A stretch of 17,170 nucleotides of DNA from CAZCBJ01 sp964496705 (GTDB taxonomy: Bacteria; Chloroflexota; Anaerolineae; Anaerolineales; Anaerolineaceae): positions 1 through 17,170 of the forward strand of contig CAZCBJ010000071.1 in assembly GCA_964496705.1 (NCBI GenBank), in the 5' to 3' direction. Positions 1-7,723 of this stretch are shown here, piece after piece. The notes below the pieces were generated by a model that saw nothing but the letters and a program-made list of their open reading frames with translations, was not told the origin of the DNA and searched no databases. The position numbers and the translations under genes were made by a program. The number at the start of each line of letters is the position of its first letter. Position 1 is the stretch's first letter.

Positions 1-1862
1 CGGTGGTGTGGCTGGGGACACCTCAGACGCACAGCCATTTTGCCCCTGGCCCTTTCCCGCCCAATGAGGAGTTTTACCCTTATTCAGACGCCATGGTTTA
101 CGATACGTCCGCTCAACTGGGCTTGATCGGGTCGGGCATGGAGGCTGGCAGGGGATATGTGGATAAACCGCTTTACACGGTCTTTTTGTTGTGGCTGCAT
201 GCTTTGAGCGGCGGGCAGTTCAGCCGGGTGATTGCGCTGCAGGTGATCGCGTTGGCTGTGTTTCCGGCATTGTTGTATCTGTTGGGGACCCGCCTGCATA
301 GTCAGGCAGCAGGAATGGCGGCGGCGCTCTTGGCCATATTCAAGGTGCAAAATGCCATCGGCGGTTCGCTGCTCGTCTGGACGGTGTCTCATCCCAAGCT
401 GTTGATGAGCGAATTTCCGCTGGCGGTAATGCTGGCGTTGCTGACCTATTTCCTGACGCGCTGGCTGCAGAATCCATCCCGCAAGGTGTATGCGGTTGCA
501 GCGATGGGCGCATTTACCCTCTCCACCCTCATTCGCCATAATTCTTGGCTGATGATTGCATTGTTTCCGTTGGTTATTTGGGCGCTTAACAAATGGCAGT
601 GGCGAAGATGGTTGCGAACCAGCCTTGGATTACTGGTGGTATTTGTCCTGGTTGCCGGACCCTGGATGGTGCGCAATACCCAGTTGACTGGCTCGCCGTT
701 GTATTTTTTGAATTCATTGAAAGGTTCGGTGTGGAAGAATCGCTACTTACCGCAACTGCTGCCTGATTCCCAACCCACCTTGAAAGACACGCTTGTACCA
801 GCGCCAACCGGGCAGGTTCCGCAGATTGCAGAAGAAGACGACGAGGTTCGCAGCAAAAGCCCAGTCAGTTCGGCCGGCTTTACAGTTCGATTGGCGAAGG
901 TTGGCTTTAGCGTGGTCAACCACAGCCTGCACAATTTCATCGCCACAATGCTCATCTTGCCCACTTCGCCATTATTCCATGATCTGGCGCGCGTGATCGA
1001 ACCGGCTTCGCCCAATTCCTTGTGGGATGCCGAATGGGACGGTCAATTATCATCCGTGCAGTTATTGCTGATCTTGGTAAATCTCATGATCATTGCAATT
1101 GGCTTGGGGGTCAGTTGGCAAACAAAAGGGTTTGCGGGCTGGATGCCTTTTTTGGTGTATCTGGTTTACAACTTGGCCACAGCCGCGGCGCGCACATCCG
1201 GCGGGCGCTATATTGTTCCGGCTGAATGGGGATTGTATTTCTACTATGCGGTGGGGCTGGTGGCGATCCTATTCTGGATCATTAAGAGGTTGAAAAGACA
1301 AGTAGAAGAACCGCAGAATTTACTTCCTGAGCATCAACCTGCCAGCCGGCTGCCTGTCATCCTGGCGCTGGTGTCCTTTGGATTGGTCGGCCTGGGGGTG
1401 GGTGTCACAGACCGCCTGACGCCTCTTGAATATCCTCCGGTGAAGAGACTTGAATTGGTCGACCGCTTTAATGCCCAGGGGGTTTTTAAAGCGATGGGTT
1501 ACGACGTGGAACAAGTCAAAGAATATATCCGCATTCCAGGTGCCTGGATCACCTACGGGCGTCTGATTTACCCCCGTTACCTGGATAAGGAAAATGATCC
1601 GCTGGCCAACGAATTATTCAATGACCTGCCCAAAGATTCATCCCACCTGGTCTTTCGCCTTCTGCGTTATGTGGGGGTGTGGAATTATTATGTGCCCCTC
1701 GATTCTGCCCCTGCATCTTTTCCAGATAATGTTTCTGTGATGGTCTTGGGTTGCGAATCGGGTCATTATATGGAGGTGAAGGCTATGGCAATCCTTTATG
1801 CCGATGGGAGTTTCAGCCTGCCCATCACCCCCCGCGAGTTGACCTGCCCGGCGACCCAGTGA
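1..1862 (+). CDS. GT-C fold membrane glycosyltransferase (GT39/PMT-like), 5' partial
   Basis: The frame is open to the left edge and its first usable codon (GTG at 3) falls in an extracytoplasmic loop, so the true start and probably the first membrane helix lie outside the window. About 619 residues are visible. The first loop has an acidic pair in YPYSDAMVYD (near residues 26-34), where GT-C enzymes carry their catalytic/metal-binding Asp, followed by YVDKPLYTVFLLWLHAL, which resembles the 'DKPPLY' stretch of PMT/ArnT-like proteins. Around nine hydrophobic helices follow, with RHNSW and GPWMVRN in conserved-looking positions, and then a soluble C-terminal region of about 150 residues. The family moves a sugar from a lipid-phosphate donor to lipid or protein on the outer face of the membrane; donor and acceptor cannot be read here. 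The gene ends 5 bases before the convergent cyclase gene. The family assignment is fairly sure, the substrate unknown. Confidence 0.75.
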   Translation, partial: VVWLGTPQTHSHFAPGPFPPNEEFYPYSDAMVYDTSAQLGLIGSGMEAGRGYVDKPLYTVFLLWLHALSGGQFSRVIALQVIALAVFPALLYLLGTRLHSQAAGMAAALLAIFKVQNAIGGSLLVWTVSHPKLLMSEFPLAVMLALLTYFLTRWLQNPSRKVYAVAAMGAFTLSTLIRHNSWLMIALFPLVIWALNKWQWRRWLRTSLGLLVVFVLVAGPWMVRNTQLTGSPLYFLNSLKGSVWKNRYLPQLLPDSQPTLKDTLVPAPTGQVPQIAEEDDEVRSKSPVSSAGFTVRLAKVGFSVVNHSLHNFIATMLILPTSPLFHDLARVIEPASPNSLWDAEWDGQLSSVQLLLILVNLMIIAIGLGVSWQTKGFAGWMPFLVYLVYNLATAAARTSGGRYIVPAEWGLYFYYAVGLVAILFWIIKRLKRQVEEPQNLLPEHQPASRLPVILALVSFGLVGLGVGVTDRLTPLEYPPVKRLELVDRFNAQGVFKAMGYDVEQVKEYIRIPGAWITYGRLIYPRYLDKENDPLANELFNDLPKDSSHLVFRLLRYVGVWNYYVPLDSAPASFPDNVSVMVLGCESGHYMEVKAMAILYADGSFSLPITPRELTCPATQ

Positions 1863-1867
1863 GGTAT

Positions 1868-4800
1868 TCAAGCCTCTTTGGCAACCACCAGTTGGTCACG
1901 GCCCAGATTTTTGGCCGCATGCAAGGCGGTGTCGACGGCGTGCAATAAACCCTCAACCGTCTGACCATGCGCAGGAAAGCCTGAAATTCCCAGCGATACG
2001 GTGATCATGCCCAGCGCTTGCCCCTCGTGGATGATGTGCAATCGTTTGATCCCGTTGCGGATCTGCTCGGCGCGTTTGACAGTATCTTGGAGTGTGGATT
2101 CGGGCAGGATGAGCAGGAATTCATCCCCCCCGTAGCGGCAGTTCACATCGCCTTTGCGCAGGCTGTTCTCGAGGAACATGCCCAATTCGCGCAACAACAG
2201 GTCGCCGGCAGCGTAGCTGAAGGTGTCATTAAATAGCTTGAAATTGTCGATGTCCAGCATGATTAGGCCCAACGGGCGGTTATGGCGGATTGCGCGGTGG
2301 ACTTCGCGTTCGAGGCTTTCTTCCATGAAACGGCGGTTGAACAAATTGGTCAGCGGATCCCGGATGGCCTGCGTGTGCAGGTCTTCGCGAAGGCGCAGAT
2401 TGGCAATCGACATTGCCATGCGTTCGGAGAGAGTACGTGTCAACGGCGCCCACTGGTGCATATTCGCGTCCGGCGTCCCTTGGACATGCAGCAGACCAAC
2501 TACTTCGCCCTGCGCGTTCATCGGTTGGCAGATGTATGGGATGAAGCCGGCATCCGGATTGGCATTGACATGCTGGCAATGTAAACGGTTGGTTGGCTCG
2601 GCAACGATATGCATTCGGCTGCGCCGCAAAGCCCAACACGCGTCTCGGGTGAAGATACGGTCGCCAAAAAAGGCATCCCCCCATGAAACCAAGGGTTCAA
2701 GACGGTTTTGGCTGAACAGGTAAAGACTGCCTGACAATTCGGGGAAAAGCCGCGGAGCAAAATTCGTGAAGATCGTATAAATTTCAGCTTCATTGCGGCA
2801 ACCTTGCAACAGGTCGCCAAATTCATTGAGCAGGGTGATTTCGGTGTTCTTGCGTTCCAGCGAGGCAATGTTTTCATATAGAGTCAGGTTAGCCAAGCGC
2901 AAGGATTCTTCAGATGCGTGTTGAGGGGTGATGTTTTTCAACACGCCAACCACACCGGCAATATGCCCGTTTGCATCTCGCAAGGGCAGCTTGGTGATGG
3001 AGAACCAAGCAGTGTTCCCGCCAGCATCGGGGACAGCCATCTCGCGGTTTTGGATGGTCTCGCCTTTCTGGATCACCAGTTGATCGTCAGCAATCATTGG
3101 ATTTGCATATTGCGGGGGTAAGAAATCCTGCTCGTTTTTCCCCAAGATATCCGCCGCAGAGGAAACACCTAGGAAGCGTACCACCGCATCGTTGGCGATG
3201 ACGAAGCGATTAAACCGGTCTTTGACGTAAATTATATCTGGGGAATGGTCCATCAAGGTGCTTAGCAAGCTGTGTACCCGCTGGAACGAATCCTCAATTG
3301 CCATTCGCTCAGAGATGTCCTGACAAACCGTGCAAACCATGTAGCCTTTTTCGGTGCGTATTGGATAGGTGTTGGTCTGGACGGTGTGGAAACCGGCATT
3401 GCTCTCAATTCTCAATAGTTGTCTTGTTGCATTTGAGGAGGACTGCCCATTTTCTTGAAGGGTGAGGTAACCAGCCCGCATGCGTTCATAGGTCTGCGGG
3501 CTGCGCTGGGATTGAGGGAATAGGTGGTTGAAAAACACATCCCAAATCAGAATACCAACCGCCTGTTCACGTTTCATTCCGGTCAACATCTCCATGCTGC
3601 GGTTCCATTCGCAGACGTATCCTTCTTCATCGGATAAAGCAATTCCGTCCATGGATTGCTCCACAATGCCGCGAAATTTCATCCCGCTTTCGCGCAGGGC
3701 TTGCTCAATTTTTATTCGGTTGGAGATATCGCGCGAAACAAAGGCCAACTCCTGTTGCTGATTGCGCTGTTGAAATCCGCCGGTCGTCTCCAGCCAAACA
3801 AATTGATCGTTTTTATGTCGAAAGCGGTAAGTTGTGGACTGGGGAGATCCGGTTTGCTCAATCAGCCGGGTCAACCGCAGCATCTCTTCGATGTCGTCCG
3901 GATGGATGAAATTTTGATGCCTGCGGCCAGATAATTCTTCGGGGCTGTATCCCAGCAATCGCTGACTGGTGGGCGATGCATACGTGATGATGCCATTTGG
4001 ACTTTGACGCAAGATGATGTCAGCGAATAATTCAGCACTGCGCTGGTTGGTCTGCGCTGCGAAGACGCCCTGATCCTGGTTTTCAAAACTCTGAAGACCA
4101 GCGCTGACCATGGCTGCGAGCATGGTCAACGCGTGTATCTCCGTCCCACCCCATTTGGTCTGCTTTCCGCGGGCGATGAATTCAAAAATTCCCCACAATT
4201 CATTTCCGGTGAAAACGGGAATGTCCATGAGCATGACCAACTGATCAGTATCCTGATCTTGATGGTTGAACAGGAACGGATGGTTACCCTGCAGGGTTTC
4301 CATCCATTGGGCTTGTGCGCGATCATCCGGTGAATGTAAAAGCACATAAGGGGTCTTGACACGGTTGGTTTGCGCGGGATGCCATTCGTATTTTAAGATG
4401 ATCCGCCAAGGGAGAACACTGCGGTCGAGTTGAACCAGGCAGGCTTGCTCAGCGCCGATGCCCATCCCCAGTTGACCGACGAGGCGGTCAAGACCCTTAT
4501 GAAAATCTTCGGCGTTCAACAGGTTCACACCGTGCTGGATCATGTCCAGTATGGCTCGCTGTCCGAGCAAACTCTGTTCGGTTTGACTGCGTTCGTTGAT
4601 TTCTTTCTGCAACACCAGATTGAGACTGGATAACTGTGCGGTGCGCTCTTGCAGCCGCTTCTCAAGAGCATCCTGGCTGCTGCGCAGCGCGTGCAAGGCT
4701 TTGGCCTGAGCGGCGGCATTCAGGAGGATGGCGCCTGCGACCAGCAACAGCACCAGGCTGAATGCGCCGCCTGCCAGCAACAAGTCGCGGTGGAGAGATG

Positions 4801-4993
4801 CCACCTGTGTGGAAGTCGCAGCACCGGTCTGGCTGGTAATCATTTCAGCCAGATTGGTGAGGGGAGCGCGAAAAGCAAGCCCGAAAACCCACCCCAAGAT
4901 GACCAGCAGGATTAGAAAACCGGCGCCGATATAGCTGAAAGTGGGAGAACCCCGGGTGGACCCGCGCTTTCCGGACGGTTTGCTCGTTTTCAA
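1868..4993 (-). CDS. Membrane-anchored multi-sensor diguanylate cyclase (GAF-PAS-PAS-PAS-GAF-GGDEF)
   Basis: This 1041-residue protein should make cyclic di-GMP from two GTP at the membrane. Order: two TM helices (about 19-42 and 70-95) around a short external loop; a coiled coil (98-140); a GAF-like domain (145-305); three PAS domains (about 320-430, 435-568, 572-692; FIHPDD, RDISNR, QDISER and KNITPQ are typical PAS/PAC pieces); a second GAF (718-868) with the DACWALRR signature; and GGDEF (875-1041). The catalytic RYGGDEF is intact (953-959), and the product-inhibition I-site RxxD (R946-D949) lies five residues before it. The substrate-binding Asn and Asp of FNDTFSYAAGD are kept, although the usual GH is SY. 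There is no EAL or HD-GYP domain, so it looks like a synthase only. The TTG start is supported by a strong Shine-Dalgarno. The signal sensed is unknown. It is transcribed divergently from the flavoprotein operon. Confidence 0.93.
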   Translation of the reverse strand: MKTSKPSGKRGSTRGSPTFSYIGAGFLILLVILGWVFGLAFRAPLTNLAEMITSQTGAATSTQVASLHRDLLLAGGAFSLVLLLVAGAILLNAAAQAKALHALRSSQDALEKRLQERTAQLSSLNLVLQKEINERSQTEQSLLGQRAILDMIQHGVNLLNAEDFHKGLDRLVGQLGMGIGAEQACLVQLDRSVLPWRIILKYEWHPAQTNRVKTPYVLLHSPDDRAQAQWMETLQGNHPFLFNHQDQDTDQLVMLMDIPVFTGNELWGIFEFIARGKQTKWGGTEIHALTMLAAMVSAGLQSFENQDQGVFAAQTNQRSAELFADIILRQSPNGIITYASPTSQRLLGYSPEELSGRRHQNFIHPDDIEEMLRLTRLIEQTGSPQSTTYRFRHKNDQFVWLETTGGFQQRNQQQELAFVSRDISNRIKIEQALRESGMKFRGIVEQSMDGIALSDEEGYVCEWNRSMEMLTGMKREQAVGILIWDVFFNHLFPQSQRSPQTYERMRAGYLTLQENGQSSSNATRQLLRIESNAGFHTVQTNTYPIRTEKGYMVCTVCQDISERMAIEDSFQRVHSLLSTLMDHSPDIIYVKDRFNRFVIANDAVVRFLGVSSAADILGKNEQDFLPPQYANPMIADDQLVIQKGETIQNREMAVPDAGGNTAWFSITKLPLRDANGHIAGVVGVLKNITPQHASEESLRLANLTLYENIASLERKNTEITLLNEFGDLLQGCRNEAEIYTIFTNFAPRLFPELSGSLYLFSQNRLEPLVSWGDAFFGDRIFTRDACWALRRSRMHIVAEPTNRLHCQHVNANPDAGFIPYICQPMNAQGEVVGLLHVQGTPDANMHQWAPLTRTLSERMAMSIANLRLREDLHTQAIRDPLTNLFNRRFMEESLEREVHRAIRHNRPLGLIMLDIDNFKLFNDTFSYAAGDLLLRELGMFLENSLRKGDVNCRYGGDEFLLILPESTLQDTVKRAEQIRNGIKRLHIIHEGQALGMITVSLGISGFPAHGQTVEGLLHAVDTALHAAKNLGRDQLVVAKEA

Positions 4994-4998
4994 GCCTG

Positions 4999-5005
4999 CT
5001 CCTCT
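4999..5005 (-). promoter_or_regulatory. Shine-Dalgarno that decides the TTG start of the cyclase
   Basis: On the minus strand the sequence reads AGAGGAG, five bases before TTG at 4993-4991. No ATG or GTG gives as good a match nearby, and this start keeps the basic N-terminus and both membrane helices. Confidence 0.75.
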
Positions 5006-5022
5006 TGGGAAATCTGAGCCTG

Positions 5023-5050
5023 ATTATAAACGTAATAACGCGGCAGACAA
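5023..5050 (-). promoter_or_regulatory. Probable sigma70-type promoter of the diguanylate cyclase gene
   Basis: The minus strand has a perfect TATAAT (5028 down to 5023) and, 16 bases upstream, TTGTCT (5050 down to 5045), a 4/6 match to TTGACA. Transcription would begin near 5016, giving a leader of about 22 bases before the TTG start. This is read from consensus only. Confidence 0.55.
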
Positions 5051-5086
5051 GCATGAGTTTCAGGTTTTCGGCAATCAAGAATAGAG

Positions 5087-5092
5087 TACAAT
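5087..5092 (+). promoter_or_regulatory. Candidate -10 box for the flavoprotein/GH42 operon
   Basis: TACAAT (5/6 to consensus) lies 27 bases before the flavoprotein start in the 126-base divergent intergenic region. The best -35 candidate, TTTTCG at 5065-5070, is poor, so an activator may be needed or the call may be wrong. It lies upstream of, and does not overlap, the divergent cyclase promoter. Confidence 0.35.
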
Positions 5093-5119
5093 AAAATATC
5101 TCATGACAGGAGAATCCAC

Positions 5120-5677
5120 ATGAATGTGCTTGTGATCAGTTCCAGTCCGAACGCAGATGGCTTGACCGCTCGCTGTGCGCTTGCTGCAGAGAAGGGGATT
5201 GCTGAGGGTGGGGGAAAGAGTGAGCAGATTGTGTTGAATCAGTTGCATATTCAACAATGTCAGTCATGTGATAACGGGTGGGGTACTTGCCGCGAGCAGC
5301 ATTTTTGCCAGGTGGAGGATGATTTTCAGAATCTTCACGCGCGCGTCATCGCCGCAGACGCATTGGTCTTGGTTACGCCAGTCTATTGGGGCGAGATGAG
5401 CGAATCAGCCAAGGCATTCACCGACCGGCTGAGACGCTGCGAAGCCAGCCGCGGAGAGCAGAGCGGCTTGAAAGATATGCCAATCCTCGCAGTGGCAGCC
5501 GCAGGGGGCAGCGGCGGTGGAATGATCAGCTGCCTGGCCAGCATGGAACGCTGGATCCAGCACATCCGCGGACGGGTGTATGATCTGATCCCGGTCAACC
5601 GCTGGAGCCGTCCGTATAAATTGACTGCCATCCAGGCTGCCGGATGCAGTCTGGTTTTGCGCGATGATCTGAAATAA
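5120..5677 (+). CDS. Flavodoxin-fold NAD(P)H-dependent oxidoreductase with a four-Cys motif
   Basis: This is a 185-residue cytoplasmic flavoprotein of the NADPH-dependent FMN reductase/flavodoxin-like group. The N-terminal beta strand and FMN phosphate loop are MNVLVISSSPNADGLT, and TPVYWGEMS (near residues 85-94) is the second flavin-contact loop. Between them is a Cys cluster, C47-x2-C50-x6-C57-x5-C63, followed by an acidic VEDDF. It resembles the region where iron-sulfur flavoproteins hold a 4Fe-4S cluster, but the spacing is wider than the compact CX2CX2CX4-7C motif, so cluster binding is an inference. The ATG start has AGGAG seven bases upstream. It ends 17 bases before the GH42 gene and is probably co-transcribed with it. 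The physiological substrate is unknown; a role linked to galactoside use is suggested only by position. Confidence 0.82.
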   Translation: MNVLVISSSPNADGLTARCALAAEKGIAEGGGKSEQIVLNQLHIQQCQSCDNGWGTCREQHFCQVEDDFQNLHARVIAADALVLVTPVYWGEMSESAKAFTDRLRRCEASRGEQSGLKDMPILAVAAAGGSGGGMISCLASMERWIQHIRGRVYDLIPVNRWSRPYKLTAIQAAGCSLVLRDDLK

Positions 5678-5694
5678 GAGCAGAGGAGAACGCC

Positions 5695-7695
5695 ATGATC
5701 CGATTTGGTGTGGACTATTATCCCGAGCAATGGCCAGAGGAGCGCTGGAAAATTGATGCCCAACTGATGGCTGAAGCCGGTTTTAATGTGGTGCGCCTGG
5801 CGGAGTTTGCCTGGGCGCGGCTTGAACCGCGCGAAGGGTTATACAATTTCGATTGGCTGGACAGCGCCATTGAAATCTTGAACACCTACGGGATGCAGGT
5901 AATCCTGGGGACGCCGACCGCTTCGCCGCCTCCCTGGGTGATGGAGAAATATCCGGATGCATATATTGTACGGGTGGACGGAGGCAGGGCTACTTATGGA
6001 GGGCGGCGCGAGTATTGTCCCAACCACCCTGGTTATCGCCAGGCTGGACGGGAGATGGTCGCGGCCATGGCAGCCCATTACGCCAACCACCCCGCGGTGA
6101 TCGGCTGGCAGATTGACAACGAATTTGGCTCGCGCTGTTATTGTCCGTTTTGCGCGCAGGCGTTTCATAGCTGGCTTTTGAGATGTTATGGGTCGCTGGA
6201 TGAATTGAATGAGCGTTGGGGTACCATATTCTGGAGCCATGTTTACACCAAGTGGTCGCAAATCCCGCCGCCTTTATCCAGCGGGGATTCGCACAATCCT
6301 GGATTGGTTTTGGATTTTGCGAGGTTCTCCTCTGATTCATACGTTAATTTTCAACAGGAGCAGGTGGATATCTTGCGCCAGAAGTGCCCCGGTAAAATGG
6401 TCACCCATAATTTCATGGGTTTTGGTTATAAGCTGATCAATTATTTCCACCTGGCAAAAACGCTCGATCTGGTTTCATGGGATAACTATCCGCGCGGATT
6501 CTGGAAGAACCGTCTGGACCTTGACCCGAGCCAAATGGCGCTGGGGCATGACACCATGCGCGGGCTTAAGCAGATGAATTTCTGGGTGATGGAGCAGCAA
6601 GCCGGGCCGAGCGGATGGGAAACACTCAGCTTTTCACCCCGCCCAGGGGAGCTGCGCCTGTGGGCATACCAGGCGATTGCCCGCGGAGCAGATGGGGTGG
6701 TCTTCTTTCGTTGGCGCACCGCGCGCTACGGCACCGAGCAATACTGGCATGGGCTGTTGGATCATGACGGCACACCCGGGCGTCGGTACCATGAAATCCG
6801 GCAGATGGGCACAGAATTGAAATTCATCGGTGATCAAATTGCCGGCGGGAAGGTTCAGACGTCTGTGGCCATGTTATTATCCTATGACTCGCGTTGGGCG
6901 TTTGATCTCCAGCCCAATAATGCGGATTTCGATTATTCCACACATTTTCATCAAATCTATCACAGCCTGTTTGGTCACAACGTCATGGTGGACGTTGTGG
7001 ATGGGTTGGGAGATTTGTCCGGGTATAACCTGGTGATTGCTCCAGCGTTGTATGTCCTTTCGCAGGCTGTGGCGCAAAACTTGCGCGCATTCGTGCAGGC
7101 GGGAGGTGTTCTGGTTTGCACTGCGCGGACTGGCGTGAAAGATGAAGCCAATGCAGTGGTGAACCAGCGACTACCCGGATTGTTGGCGGATGTGTTGGGC
7201 ATTGAGGTAGAAGATTACGATGCGCCGTCCTCTGAGTGGAAGAATGAGTTGGAGTTTTCCATCCCGCGCATCGCTGGCAGCCGCCCTCCGGCTGCTACAC
7301 TGTGGTGCGATGTGCTCAAACCAACCACCGCTCAGGTGGTGGCGCGCTACACGCGCGAGTATTATGCCGAAAAACCAGCCATCACCCTCAATCAATATGG
7401 CAAAGGCAAAGCGATTTATGTGGGAACCTTTGGCGACGCGCTGATGTATGAACGCATGGCAAGCTGGTGGCTGTCTCTGGCTGCGGTGCGCCCGCTTATG
7501 AAAGCACCTGACGGTGTGGAGATCACCGAACGCTGGCAGGGGGACTCGCGTCTCTTGTTCATCCTGAACCATTCTGCCTCGCCCGCCACAGTAGAGCTGG
7601 AGGACGAGTATGTGGACATTTTGAGTGCCAAGGTGATCCGCGAAACTGCGGCCATTCCCGGGCGTGCAATCTGGATTTTGCGGGCGAAGGATTAA
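5695..7695 (+). CDS. Beta-galactosidase, glycoside hydrolase family 42
   Basis: This 666-residue enzyme hydrolyses terminal beta-D-galactosides by a retaining mechanism. It starts with the GH42 hallmark GVDYYPEQWP, then RLAEFAWARLEP and GTPTASPPPW. The acid/base is E143 in QIDNEFG and the nucleophile is E300 in FWVMEQQAGPSGW. Four cysteines, C108 (REYC) and C148/C150/C153 (RCYCPFC), match the structural zinc site described for thermophilic GH42 enzymes. The TIM barrel is followed by the trimerisation domain (about 385-600) and a small C-terminal beta domain, so the length is normal for the family. There is no signal peptide, so it acts in the cytoplasm on imported oligosaccharides. AGAGGAGAA precedes the ATG at good spacing. 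It is the second gene of the + strand run, and the lipoprotein gene follows after 28 bases. Exact substrate linkage cannot be read from sequence. Confidence 0.95.
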   Translation: MIRFGVDYYPEQWPEERWKIDAQLMAEAGFNVVRLAEFAWARLEPREGLYNFDWLDSAIEILNTYGMQVILGTPTASPPPWVMEKYPDAYIVRVDGGRATYGGRREYCPNHPGYRQAGREMVAAMAAHYANHPAVIGWQIDNEFGSRCYCPFCAQAFHSWLLRCYGSLDELNERWGTIFWSHVYTKWSQIPPPLSSGDSHNPGLVLDFARFSSDSYVNFQQEQVDILRQKCPGKMVTHNFMGFGYKLINYFHLAKTLDLVSWDNYPRGFWKNRLDLDPSQMALGHDTMRGLKQMNFWVMEQQAGPSGWETLSFSPRPGELRLWAYQAIARGADGVVFFRWRTARYGTEQYWHGLLDHDGTPGRRYHEIRQMGTELKFIGDQIAGGKVQTSVAMLLSYDSRWAFDLQPNNADFDYSTHFHQIYHSLFGHNVMVDVVDGLGDLSGYNLVIAPALYVLSQAVAQNLRAFVQAGGVLVCTARTGVKDEANAVVNQRLPGLLADVLGIEVEDYDAPSSEWKNELEFSIPRIAGSRPPAATLWCDVLKPTTAQVVARYTREYYAEKPAITLNQYGKGKAIYVGTFGDALMYERMASWWLSLAAVRPLMKAPDGVEITERWQGDSRLLFILNHSASPATVELEDEYVDILSAKVIRETAAIPGRAIWILRAKD

Positions 7696-7723
7696 TTTTT
7701 CCATCAAACAGAGCGCAGCCAAT

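Noticed and set aside
1861..1880. GAGG...CCTC hairpin followed by TTT as a terminator for the glycosyltransferase gene
   Set aside because: Only a 4-base stem with three T residues; too weak, and it lies across both convergent stop codons.
7171..7722. A 183-codon open frame on the minus strand over the end of the GH42 gene
   Set aside because: It is antisense to the conserved galactosidase C-terminus, has no recognisable motif, and no own ribosome site.
7664..7723. Upstream extension of the NBR1-Ig lipoprotein to an ATG at 7664
   Set aside because: It would overlap the GH42 gene by 32 bases and place 20 residues before a clear lipoprotein signal peptide.
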